A stretch of 24,495 nt of DNA, taken from assembly GCA_025351065.1 (NCBI GenBank), contig JANXWQ010000487.1, positions 1 to 24,495 of the forward strand. Reading direction: 5' to 3'. Both the position numbers and the translations under genes were made by a program. Under the pieces are notes generated by a model that worked only from the letters and a program-made list of their open reading frames with translations, had not been told where the DNA came from and ran no database searches. The stretch is from Chthoniobacter sp. (lineage in GTDB: Bacteria; Verrucomicrobiota; Verrucomicrobiia; Chthoniobacterales; Chthoniobacteraceae). Numbering within the stretch: the stretch's first letter is position 1; the number at the start of each line of letters is the position of its first letter. Below, piece after piece: positions 14,040-22,189 of the stretch.

Positions 14040-17000
14040 TCAGGCTGTCTTGAGCTGCTCGAAGTCGTGCCAGACCACGGTGGGCGTCGCCGGGGTGGCG
14101 AGGATTTCGGCGACTTTGCGGGCGAGGGCGTCGATCTCGTAGGGCTTGGCGATCATGCCGGTGAAGCCGTAGTCCTCGAACCGGCTGAGCACGGGATCGT
14201 TCCCGTAGCCGCTGGAAACAATGGCGCGCACGGTGGGGTCGATGGCGCGGAGGCGGGCGATGGTCTGCGCGCCGCTGAGGCCGTCGGGCATGGTGAGGTC
14301 GGAAATGACGAGGCGGTAGGGCCGTCCTTCGCGCATGGCGGTTTCGTAGGCGGCGATGGCGGCGAGGCCGTCGCAGACCTCGGTGACTTCGTAGCCGAGC
14401 GGCTCCAGCGTGCAGGTCACGAGCATGCAGATGGCCTCCTCGTCGTCGAGGACGAGGATGCGTGGGGAATCCGTGACCGGCTGCGGCGGCAGCACGGGCA
14501 GGGCAACGACATTTTTTTTCGACGCCGGCAGGCAGATGCTGAAAGTCGCGCCTTCGCCGGGCTGGGAGTCCACATGGATGAGGCCGCCGTGGCTTTTCAC
14601 AATCGAGTAGGCGGTGGCGAGGCCGAGGCCGCTTCCTTTGGGCTTGGTGGTAAAGTACGGGTCGAAGACTTTATTGAGATACTACGCGGCGATACCGATG
14701 CCCTGGTCCTGCAGCGAGAGCCGCACCCAGCGCCCGGCGCGCAGGCCGAGGGTCTGCGAGTCGCAGGTGAGTTCGGAGTTTTCGGCGGTGATGCGCAGGG
14801 TGCCGCCGGCGGGCATGGCCTGCTGGGCGTTGAGGGCGAGATTGCTGAAGACCTGGCTGATCTGACCGGGGTCGATTTCGACGGCCCAAAGGTCGTCGGG
14901 CAGGTGGAATTCGCAATGGACGGCGGCCCCTTGCAAAGTCATGGCGAGGGTGTCGCGCACGAGGCCCGGCAGGGTCGTGGTTTGTTTGATGGGCGCTCCG
15001 CCTTTGGCAAAAGTGAGGAGCTGGCGCGAAAGATCCTGCGCACGGCTGGCGGATTTTTTCGCGACGCCGAGGCGTTCGCCGACGATTTCATCAAGCCCCG
15101 GATGGACGAGGGCGAGCGAAAGGTTGCCGAGGATGGCGGTGAGCAGGTTGTTGAAATCGTGGGCGATGCCGCCGGCGACGACGCCGAGACTTTCGAGCTT
15201 GTCGGCCTTCTGCTGCTCCTCCTCGAGGCGGCGGCGCTCGGTGATGTCGCGGAAGACGATGATCGCGCCGAGCTTGCGATGCGAATGGTCGCGGATGGGC
15301 GAGGCGCTGCCCTCGATGAGCCGCTCCTGGCCGGGGCTGCCGCCGCGCGCGGCGAGGAGCGCGGGGCCTTCGAGCCCCTCGGAGGCGCCGGTCTCGACGA
15401 TGCGCTGGAGCACGCGGGCGCGCGGCCGGTGGTTGCGCTCGTGGAGGAGCTGGAAAACCGCGCCCAGCGGCTGGCCGGCCGCCTCGTTTTGCGTCCAGCC
15501 GGTGAGCCGCTCGGCCACGGCGTTGAGCATGAGCACGCGCCCGTCGGTGCCGAGGGTGAGGAAGCCGTCGGTCATCGCGCGCAGGGTGACGGCGAGGCGT
15601 TCCTTTTCCGCGGCGAGCTCCTCGGCGGCGCGCTTGCGCTCGATCTCCGCGCCGGCGCGGGCCGCGAAAATTTGCAGCGTGCTTTCGAGAATCTGCGTCT
15701 CGGCGAGCGCGTGGTGGTCGAGGATGCCGATGATGCCGACGGACTGCCCGCGGTGGTCGGTGAGCGGCACGGCGACGAAGCTCTCGGCGGCGACATCGAG
15801 CAGCAGCACGTCCTCGGGGAAAAGCGTGCGCACGCCGGTGCAGTGGGCGCGCGGGCCTTTCGCCAGCACCTCGGCGCAGGCGGAGTCGGCCAGCTCATAC
15901 GGGCACACGCTGCGGATGCTGCCCTGCTCGGCCACGGTCAGCGTGGCCGCGGCGCCCGCGCCGCCTTTGCCCAGCTCGACGAGAAAGGCAAAGTCATTGG
16001 CGAGCGCCTTCGAGAGCTGCTTGAGCAGGGAGCGCAGGAATTCTTCGCCCGTGGTGGTGGAGACGCCAATGCTGATCTGCCGCAGGGTGTCCTCGGAACG
16101 CTGGCGCTCGGTCACATCGCGCACGATGGCCATGAACTGCCGCCGCCCCGCGATCTCCATCGCGCTGCACGAAACCTCGATGGGAAAGCTGTAGTAGCCC
16201 TCGCGCTGGCCGAGCGTGGCGATGGTGCCGGCACGACCGCCTTTCATGTCGTGAAAAAAAAGCCGCTGCGGAATGAGCAGCGCAAGATTCTGGCCGACCA
16301 CGTCCACGGCGCGCTGGCCGAAGATGCGCTCGGCCGCCGGGTTCAGCGACAGGACGGTGCCCGCATCATTGAGCGTGATGACGCCGTCGAGCGTGTTGTC
16401 GATGATGGCGCGGGTCTGCGCCTCGGCGGACTCGGCCTTGGCGAGGTGCCAGCGGAAGCCGCGGAAGCTGGCCGAGATCGAGGCGATGAGGAAGCCGATC
16501 GAAGCTGCGCCGAACAGCACGAAACTGCCGCTCGCCAGCAGGTGTTCGCGCTGGGCGGCGGCGGTGCCGCTTTGCAGCAGCCCCTCGGACTCGCGCTGGA
16601 AGCGGCCCAACTCCACGAGCAAGCCGGTGAAAAGCGGGCTGTCCACGCTGCGGGCGGGACCGGCGGCGGTGTGGGCGGCCTCGATCATCCAGCGCTGGAA
16701 ATCCGCGCTCATGGCGCGCACCGCGTCGCGCCGGACGGAGTCGGTGTGAAGCAGCGGGACGAGTTCGAGCAGCCGTTCGCGGAAGGCATCGCCGCCGCGG
16801 CGGAATTGGTCGTGGGCCGCGGGCTGGCCGGTGGCGAGCCAGGTGCGGTGGGCCGTGGCCAGGCTCGCCAGATCCATCTCCGCCGTGGCCGCGCTGCGCA
16901 GGATGGCGAATTCCTGCGTGCGCCTTTCCTGCACCGCGCTCTCATGCGCCGCGAGCGCGAGAAAAGCCGCGCCAAGCAGCACGATCACACCCACGCCGAG

Positions 17001-17105
17001 CACCGTGGCCCGGATGTGCCAGCGCGGAAAACCGACCTCCCCAGCCAGCCGCCCGCGCAGGCGGCAAAAGGTGGGGAAGAGTGCAGACAGCGGGCGGGCG
17101 GGCAT
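14040..17105 (-). pseudogene. Hybrid sensor histidine kinase interrupted by an in-frame TAG
   Basis: Starting at the ATG at 17105, the frame encodes a membrane helix (about 34-53), a CHASE3-like extracytoplasmic region (54-190, with HRTWLATGQPAAHDQF), a second helix (194-214), PAS (233-335), GAF (345-490) and PAS (502-625). HisKA follows with His649 in GGIAHDFNNLLT, then HATPase with the N box near Asn759 and the G1 box DQGIG (800-804). Codon 808 is TAG (14682-14684). The same frame resumes with YLNKVFDPYFTTKPKGSGLGLA (F and G2 boxes) and a complete receiver domain (acidic pair 887-888, phospho-Asp936, Lys987). Related kinases commonly have Glu at this codon, so a GAG-to-TAG change is likely. 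Termination would remove the F and G2 boxes and the receiver, so the kinase would be inactive. A sequencing error remains possible. No adjacent regulator gene is present. Confidence 0.85.
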
Positions 17106-17148
17106 TGCGCGGTCTGAGTAGCTAATCGCGTGCCCGTGCTGGCTGGGA

Positions 17149-17194
17149 TGACCGGATGAAAAAATGCGGACTCCCCTCCCCCCGCATCCGGTCA
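17149..17194. promoter_or_regulatory. Inverted repeat in the divergent kinase-glnD gap
   Basis: TGACCGG (17149-17155) pairs with CCGGTCA (17188-17194). Inside, ATGCGG (17164-17169) pairs with CCGCAT (17182-17187), leaving an A-rich bulge and a C-rich loop. It is the only clear symmetry in the 141-bp divergent gap, so it could be a shared regulatory site or a leader hairpin of glnD. No convincing promoter hexamers are visible. Confidence 0.45.
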
Positions 17195-17246
17195 GCCTTT
17201 TGAGTCGCACCGCGCCGCGCATGGTGCATCTTCCGCGCTCGCATCC

Positions 17247-20012
17247 ATGCTTCGTCATCGTGAAAAAGTCCTCGCCCACGCCGAGCAGCAGCTCCGCTCG
17301 CAGGGCACGCTGAACGCCGCCGAACGGCTCTCGCTTTACAAAAAATTCCTCAAGATCGAGAACCATCGCATCCGGCTGAGGCACCACGCCGGCGGCGGCG
17401 GACGCGAGATTTGCGCGCAGCGCGCCAGCCTCGTGGATGTCATCCTGCGCCACCTGCTCGACACCGCGCTGGAGTCCGTGACCGGCCCGGCCAAACCGCC
17501 CACGCTCGCCCTCGTGGCCATCGGCGGCTATGGCCGCGGCGAGCTGAATCCCTTCAGCGATGTGGACATCATGTTTCTTCACCCCGACACGCCGAAGCGG
17601 CCCGACCCGCGGCTCAACGACATCGTCCAGACCATCCTCTACATGCTGTGGGACGTGGGCTTCAAAGTCGGCCACTCCACCCGCTCCATCGCCGACGCGG
17701 TGCAACACTCCAACGGGGACATGCTCTCAAAAACCGCGCTCCTCGAGTCGCGCCTCATCACCGGGGACTCGCGGCTTTTCGCCCAGTTTCGCGCCGCCTT
17801 TGTGGCCAAATGCGTGACCGGCCATGTGGACGAATACATCGCCCAGCGCGTGACCAACCAGGCCGAGCGCCACGAGAAATTCGGGCGCACCGTCTATATG
17901 CAGGAGCCGAACATCAAGAACGGCTGCGGCGGCCTGCGCGACTACCAGAACCTTTTGTGGATCAGCTTTTTCAAGGAAGGCGTGCAGACCACCGCCGGGC
18001 TCGTGGAGAAAAAACTCATCAACGAAACCGAGCGCCGCCAGCTCGACCGCGCCTACGACTTTCTCCTCCGCATCCGCACCGAGCTGCACTACCTGAACAA
18101 GCGCTCCACCGACGTGATCGTGATGAGCCAGCAGGTGCAGATCGCCAACAAGCTGAACTATCCGCAGAAAAACATCCTGCGCCGCAGCGAGGCCTTCATG
18201 CGCGATTACTTTCAGAACGCGCGCAGCATTTTCGCCAACACCGAGCTGCTCTGCGAGCGGCTCTCGATCCCCGCCGCTCCGGTGGCGAAAGGCCGCGGCC
18301 TACTCCGTTTTCTGCGCAAGCCCAAGATCCCGAAGACCGAATCCTTCGACGGCTTTGTCAGCCGCGACGGGATGCTTTTTGCCGAGTCGCCGAACATTTT
18401 CAACCAGGAGCCCGCGCGGATGATGCGGCTCTTTCAGCACCTCCAGCAGCGCGGCCTGCGACTCAGCGCCGACCTCGCCCAGCTCATCCGCCGCCGCCTG
18501 CATCTCGTCGATCGCACCTTTCAGTATTTGAAGCCCGCGCGCGAAACCTTCCTCGCCATCTGCTCCCGCAAAGGCGAGGTCGGCGCCATCCTGCGCGCCA
18601 TGCACAAGGTCGATTTCCTCGGGCGCTTCATCCCCGAATTCGGCCAGCTCACCTGCCTCGTGCAGCACGAGTTTTTCCACCGCTACACCGCCGACGAGCA
18701 CACGCTGGTCTGCATCGAAAAGCTCGACGCGCTCATGGACGAGTCCGTCTCGAAAGTCGAAGACTTCGAATACAAAAAGCTCTTCGCGAAACTCGAAGAT
18801 CCCTGCGTGCTCTACCTCGCGCTCCTGCTCCACGACACCGGCAAAGCCTCCAACGCCAAACAGCACGCCGAGGCCAGCGCGCTCTACGCGCAGAAAGTCT
18901 CGCGCCGCCTCCAACTCACGCCCGAGCAGCGCAAGGCGCTCGTCCTCCTCGTGGACAACCACATCGTCCTCTCGCTGACCGCGCAGCGCCGCAACCTCGA
19001 CGACCCCGCGACCATCGCCGAGTTTGCCGGCGTCATCCGCTCGCAGGCCAATCTCGACGCGCTCATGCTGCTCACCCTCGTGGACGGCCGCGGCACCGGC
19101 GACGAAAACTGGTCCGACTGGAAAGAGGGCCTCGTCTGGCAGCTCTACCACAGCACCTCCAGCTACCTTGCGGACGGCGAAGCCTTTTACCGCCAGCGCG
19201 CCACCGAGCGCGAAGCCCTGCGCGGCGCGGTCGCGAAAAAAGTCCCCGCCGAGTTTCGCGACGAGGCCGACGCGCATTTCGAGGCCATGCCCGAGCGCTA
19301 CTTCCAGACCTACGGTGCGGCGGAAATCGTCGGGCACATCCGCCTTTTCCACAGCTTCCTCGAAGCCCACCACAGCGATGAAAAACTCGGCCTCGCGCCG
19401 GCCATGAAATGGGTCGCCAACCCCGACCGCGGCCACAGCGAATTCTGGTTCTGCGGCTGGGACCGTCCCGAACTGCTCGCCCGCATCGCCGGCTCGCTCT
19501 CCGTCGCCCAGCTCAACATTCTCAGCGCCGACGTCTTCACCCGCAGCGACTCGCTGGTGCTCGACATCTTCCGCGTGTGCAACACGAAATTCGAGGCCGT
19601 GACCGACGAAAAGGAAATGGCCCTCGTCGAAAAACGGCTCCGCGAATCCATCGCCGAGGAGCACTACGACTTCACTCCCCTGCTCGTCAAAGCCATGAAA
19701 AAGCGCGGCTTTCACCTCGCGCAGGAGCTGGATTTTTCCACCCGCATCGTCGTCGAAAACGAGACGCATCCCGTCTATACGCTCGTCGATATTCAGACGC
19801 CCGACCGCCTCGGCCTGCTCTCGAATCTCCTCCGCGCCTTCGCCGAGACCGGCGTGCAGATCGCCCTCTCCCGCATCGCCACGGAAAAAGGCGCGGCCAT
19901 CGACGCCTTCTACGTCACCGCCGCCGACGGCAAAAAACTCCGCGACCCCGCCACCATCGCCCGCCTGCAAACCGCGCTGCACCTCGCCTCGCAAGCCCCG
20001 CCCGCCGCGTAG
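17247..20012 (+). CDS. glnD: [Protein-PII] uridylyltransferase / uridylyl-removing enzyme
   Basis: At 921 residues this is full length for GlnD. The nucleotidyltransferase site is IGGYGRGELNPFSDVDIMFL (92-111), with catalytic Asp105 and Asp107. NIKNGCGGLRD is the conserved follow-on motif. The HD domain, which removes UMP, begins at HEFFHRYTADEHT (about 470) and contains the LLLHDTGK motif (His529-Asp530). Two C-terminal ACT domains sense glutamine (about 731-800, FCGWDRPELLARIAGSL, and 841-905, VDIQTPDRLGLLSNLLRAFAETGVQIA). GlnD modifies PII proteins in the cytosol according to nitrogen status. No glnB, glnK or amt gene is in the window, so it is a stand-alone copy. The ATG at 17247 opens MLRHREKVLAHAEQQL, a reasonable N-terminus; an ATG at 17221 is out of frame. 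It ends in TAG, 3 bp from a convergent MarR gene. Confidence 0.96.
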   Translation: MLRHREKVLAHAEQQLRSQGTLNAAERLSLYKKFLKIENHRIRLRHHAGGGGREICAQRASLVDVILRHLLDTALESVTGPAKPPTLALVAIGGYGRGELNPFSDVDIMFLHPDTPKRPDPRLNDIVQTILYMLWDVGFKVGHSTRSIADAVQHSNGDMLSKTALLESRLITGDSRLFAQFRAAFVAKCVTGHVDEYIAQRVTNQAERHEKFGRTVYMQEPNIKNGCGGLRDYQNLLWISFFKEGVQTTAGLVEKKLINETERRQLDRAYDFLLRIRTELHYLNKRSTDVIVMSQQVQIANKLNYPQKNILRRSEAFMRDYFQNARSIFANTELLCERLSIPAAPVAKGRGLLRFLRKPKIPKTESFDGFVSRDGMLFAESPNIFNQEPARMMRLFQHLQQRGLRLSADLAQLIRRRLHLVDRTFQYLKPARETFLAICSRKGEVGAILRAMHKVDFLGRFIPEFGQLTCLVQHEFFHRYTADEHTLVCIEKLDALMDESVSKVEDFEYKKLFAKLEDPCVLYLALLLHDTGKASNAKQHAEASALYAQKVSRRLQLTPEQRKALVLLVDNHIVLSLTAQRRNLDDPATIAEFAGVIRSQANLDALMLLTLVDGRGTGDENWSDWKEGLVWQLYHSTSSYLADGEAFYRQRATEREALRGAVAKKVPAEFRDEADAHFEAMPERYFQTYGAAEIVGHIRLFHSFLEAHHSDEKLGLAPAMKWVANPDRGHSEFWFCGWDRPELLARIAGSLSVAQLNILSADVFTRSDSLVLDIFRVCNTKFEAVTDEKEMALVEKRLRESIAEEHYDFTPLLVKAMKKRGFHLAQELDFSTRIVVENETHPVYTLVDIQTPDRLGLLSNLLRAFAETGVQIALSRIATEKGAAIDAFYVTAADGKKLRDPATIARLQTALHLASQAPPAA

Positions 20013-20015
20013 TAC

Positions 20016-20534
20016 TCAGCGCGCTGGCCGGCGTACTTTCACCGCGGGTTTTTCCAGCGCCGTCCCGCACGCGGCGGCGATGGTTTCGAGATCGTCGAGG
20101 AATTTCGCGCGCCGGCTGGCGGGGAGATTTTCCAGCACCTGCGCCTGCAACTCCACCGCGATGGCGCGCGCCTTTTCAAACGCGCGGCGACCTGCGGGCC
20201 GCACCGTCACGCGATGCGCGCGCTTGTCCTGCTCATGCGGCGCGCGGGTGAGCAGGCCGGCTTTTTCCATGCGCGAAAGTGTGGACGTGATCGTGTTCGG
20301 ATCGCTCGCCATGAGGTCGGTGAGCCCGCGCTGGGTGAGGCCCTGCGGGTCGCCTTCGCTCAGCCAGCGCAGGATGGAAAACTGATCCGGCGTCACGCCA
20401 AGATGCGCGATGCGCTGGCGGAAAGTCTGGTTCAGCCCGTACCACGCGCGGCGCAGGAGCACGGGCAGGCGCTTGACGGGTGCGGGCGGGAGCGGTTCGG
20501 GCATCGGGGGGCGGAGCATGCAATCGTCGCGCAC
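20016..20534 (-). CDS. MarR-family transcriptional regulator
   Basis: The product of about 172 residues has the MarR winged helix. The dimer helix includes LLRRAWYGLNQTFRQRIAHLGVTPDQFSILRWL, followed by QGLTQRGLTDLMASDPNTITSTLSRMEKAGLLTR (recognition helix) and wing APHEQDKRAHRVTVRPAG. The GTG at 20534 has GGAG at good spacing upstream and gives MRDDCMLRPP; an ATG at 20519 is the alternative. It diverges from a secreted serine hydrolase gene with a 66-bp gap, so it probably controls that gene and itself in response to a small phenolic-type or antibiotic-like ligand, as is common for MarR proteins. It converges on glnD with a 3-bp gap and no terminator. Confidence 0.92.
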   Translation of the reverse strand: MRDDCMLRPPMPEPLPPAPVKRLPVLLRRAWYGLNQTFRQRIAHLGVTPDQFSILRWLSEGDPQGLTQRGLTDLMASDPNTITSTLSRMEKAGLLTRAPHEQDKRAHRVTVRPAGRRAFEKARAIAVELQAQVLENLPASRRAKFLDDLETIAAACGTALEKPAVKVRRPAR

Positions 20535-20576
20535 AAATCCAACTCCGAACTTTCTGCGCGCCTACGACATCGTCAG

Positions 20577-20590
20577 GGTGAGGGTTCACC
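20577..20590. promoter_or_regulatory. Short inverted repeat, candidate MarR operator
   Basis: GGTGA-N4-TCACC lies in the 66-bp divergent gap between the MarR gene and the hydrolase gene, 10 bp before the hydrolase ATG. MarR proteins usually bind symmetric sites in such gaps. The half-sites are short, so chance is possible. Confidence 0.3.
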
Positions 20591-20600
20591 TCCCATCCAC

Positions 20601-21776
20601 ATGCTCAAAATCCTCCGCTCTCGTTTCGCCGCGCCACTCCTCGCGGCGCTCACCCTTTTCACCACCGCCAGCGCGGCTGATGAAAAGCCCGCCAGCCTCG
20701 CGACCGTGCTTCAGCCCTTCGTCGAAAATCACACGCTCGCCGGGGCCGTCGTGCTCGTGGCGTCGCGTGACAAAGTGCTCGCAGTCGAGACGGCCGGCTT
20801 TGCCGACCTCGCTGCGCAAAAACCGATGACGCCCGACACGCTGTTTTGGATCGCCTCGCAATCGAAGGCAATGACCGCCACCGGGCTGATGATGCTCGTG
20901 GATGAAGGCAAGGTGAGCGTGGATGACCCGGTGGAAAAATATCTGCCCGAGTTCCGCGGCCAGATGGTCGCGGTCGAGCAGGACGCCGAGCACGCGCTGC
21001 TGCGCCGGCCCGCGCATCCCATCACAGTGCGCGAAGTGCTCAGCCACACCAGCGGCCTGCCCTTCAAATCGCCGCTGGAGGAGCCCACGCTCGACGGCCT
21101 GCCACTGCGCGTGGCCGTGCGCAGTTACGGCACGGTGCCGCTGAAATTCGAGCCGGGCACAAAATGGGATTACTCAAACGCGGGCATCAACACCGCGGGC
21201 CGGATCATCGAAGTCGTGAGCGGGATGGCCTACGAGGACTTCATGCAGCAGCGCCTGTTCGGGCCGCTAGGGATGAAAGACACGACCTTCTGGCCGAACG
21301 AGCAGCAGGTGCAGCGGCTCGCGAAATCCTACAAACCGAACGCTGCCAAAGACGGCCTCGAAGAAACCACCGTCGGCCAGCTCATCTACCCGCTCACCGA
21401 TCGCACGCGGCGTTTCCCGATGCCCGCCGGCGGACTTTTTTCCACCGCGGGCGATGTCGCCCGCTACTGCCAGATGCTCCTCCGCGGCGGCGAACTCGGC
21501 GGGCGGCGCTACCTTTCCGAAGCCTCCACGAAAATGATGACCACGAAGCAAACCGCCAGCGCCGTGGAGCACATCTACGGCTTCGGGCTCGACACCGGCG
21601 GTGGGAATTTCGGCCACGGCGGCGCGTTTGCCACGAGCATGGATGTGCGTCCGTCCCGCGACCTCATCACCATCTGGATGGTGCAGCACGCCGGCTTTCC
21701 CGGCGACGGCGGGAAAAGCCACGGCGCCTTCAAACAAGCCGCCGACCAGCTCTACGGCAGCGCGCCAAAACCGTAG
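20601..21776 (+). CDS. Secreted serine hydrolase, beta-lactamase / esterase family
   Basis: The 391-residue product begins with a signal peptide (RSRFAAPLLAALTLFTTASA, cleavage near Ala25-Ala26). The class C beta-lactamase / D-Ala-D-Ala peptidase active site is complete: SQSK (Ser86 nucleophile, Lys89), YSN (Tyr191-Asn193) and HGG (339-341) in place of KTG. HGG/HxG in the third motif is more typical of EstB-like esterases and related peptidases than of true AmpC enzymes. The ATG at 20601 fits the signal peptide exactly; the same frame extends upstream without coding character. The divergent MarR gene suggests inducible expression. The natural substrate is not evident and may be a cell-wall peptide or an ester. 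It ends in TAG. Confidence 0.9.
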   Translation: MLKILRSRFAAPLLAALTLFTTASAADEKPASLATVLQPFVENHTLAGAVVLVASRDKVLAVETAGFADLAAQKPMTPDTLFWIASQSKAMTATGLMMLVDEGKVSVDDPVEKYLPEFRGQMVAVEQDAEHALLRRPAHPITVREVLSHTSGLPFKSPLEEPTLDGLPLRVAVRSYGTVPLKFEPGTKWDYSNAGINTAGRIIEVVSGMAYEDFMQQRLFGPLGMKDTTFWPNEQQVQRLAKSYKPNAAKDGLEETTVGQLIYPLTDRTRRFPMPAGGLFSTAGDVARYCQMLLRGGELGGRRYLSEASTKMMTTKQTASAVEHIYGFGLDTGGGNFGHGGAFATSMDVRPSRDLITIWMVQHAGFPGDGGKSHGAFKQAADQLYGSAPKP

Positions 21777-21826
21777 CGATGCGGAGAGCGTGGGATGCAG
21801 CTCACGAAAGTGCGGAGCCATCCATG

Positions 21827-22058
21827 CCTGTCATCCTGAACGGAGCGCAGGCTTTGCGAAGCGCAGTCGAAAGTCGAGTCCGCGAGACGCCGCACGGGCG
21901 TAGGTGCGCAGCGGCAAACCCTAAATTTTTCGCGGGCGGAAGCGGCGGGGAAAAAACGTGTCGCTCGCACTCACCTCCTCCACCTGCGGAAATATATGGA
22001 GGTTCTTCAACTCCGTTCCGTTCGCAAAGCCGAACGGAACTCGGCTCAGAATGACAGG
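21827..22058. repeat. 232-bp palindromic intergenic repeat of the HPERSEG type
   Basis: The ends are inverted: cctgtcatcctgaa (21827-21840) against ctcagaatgacagg (22045-22058), 12 of 14 matching. Inside is a perfect 10-bp stem with a 6-nt loop (22015-22024 with 22031-22040). Its left end, translated, gives ACHPERSAGFAKRSRK, a variant of the well-known spurious CHPERSEGSAKR peptide that marks a very widespread bacterial intergenic repeat. No gene lies within it. It fills most of the gap between the hydrolase and PQQ-propeller genes. Confidence 0.85.
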
Positions 22059-22117
22059 TTTTTCAAACCGCCTCGCCGCCAAAACGCGTCCGCCCATTTA
22101 ATACGTGTAAGTATCTT

Positions 22118-22146
22118 TTGACATCGCCTGCCTTCGTTCCTAAAAA
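22118..22146 (+). promoter_or_regulatory. Candidate promoter for the PQQ-propeller gene
   Basis: TTGACA (22118-22123) is followed after exactly 17 bp by TAAAAA (22141-22146). The leader would be about 35-40 nt to the ATG at 22190. The preceding 40 bp are AT-rich relative to the region, including tttaatacgtgtaagta. This is the best promoter match in the window. Confidence 0.6.
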
Positions 22147-22189
22147 CCTCTCCGCGCTGCCTCGCAGCATCCATCCCGCCCGACCGCCC

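Noticed and set aside
7615..14684. Stop-codon reassignment as an explanation for the in-frame TGA and TAG
   Set aside because: Intact genes in the window end in TGA (phosphatase, kinase, UbiA) and in TAG (VWA protein, glnD, serine hydrolase), so both codons terminate normally.
14067..17117. A 1016-codon open frame on the plus strand opposite the hybrid kinase
   Set aside because: It is the antisense shadow of a GC-rich gene; its composition is Gly/Ala/Glu/Arg-biased with no domain, while the minus strand shows clear PAS, GAF, kinase and receiver motifs.
17411..19994. Long Arg/Pro- and Gly/Val-rich open frames overlapping glnD on both strands
   Set aside because: They are shadows of glnD; no family pattern, and the real frame has complete nucleotidyltransferase, HD and ACT motifs.
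20214..20600. N-terminal extension of the serine hydrolase by 129 codons
   Set aside because: The extension is antisense to the MarR gene, and the ATG at 20601 starts a well-formed signal peptide.
21601..21903. A small plus-strand frame containing CHPERSAGFAKRSRK
   Set aside because: This is the well-known spurious product of the intergenic repeat and overlaps the serine hydrolase in another frame.
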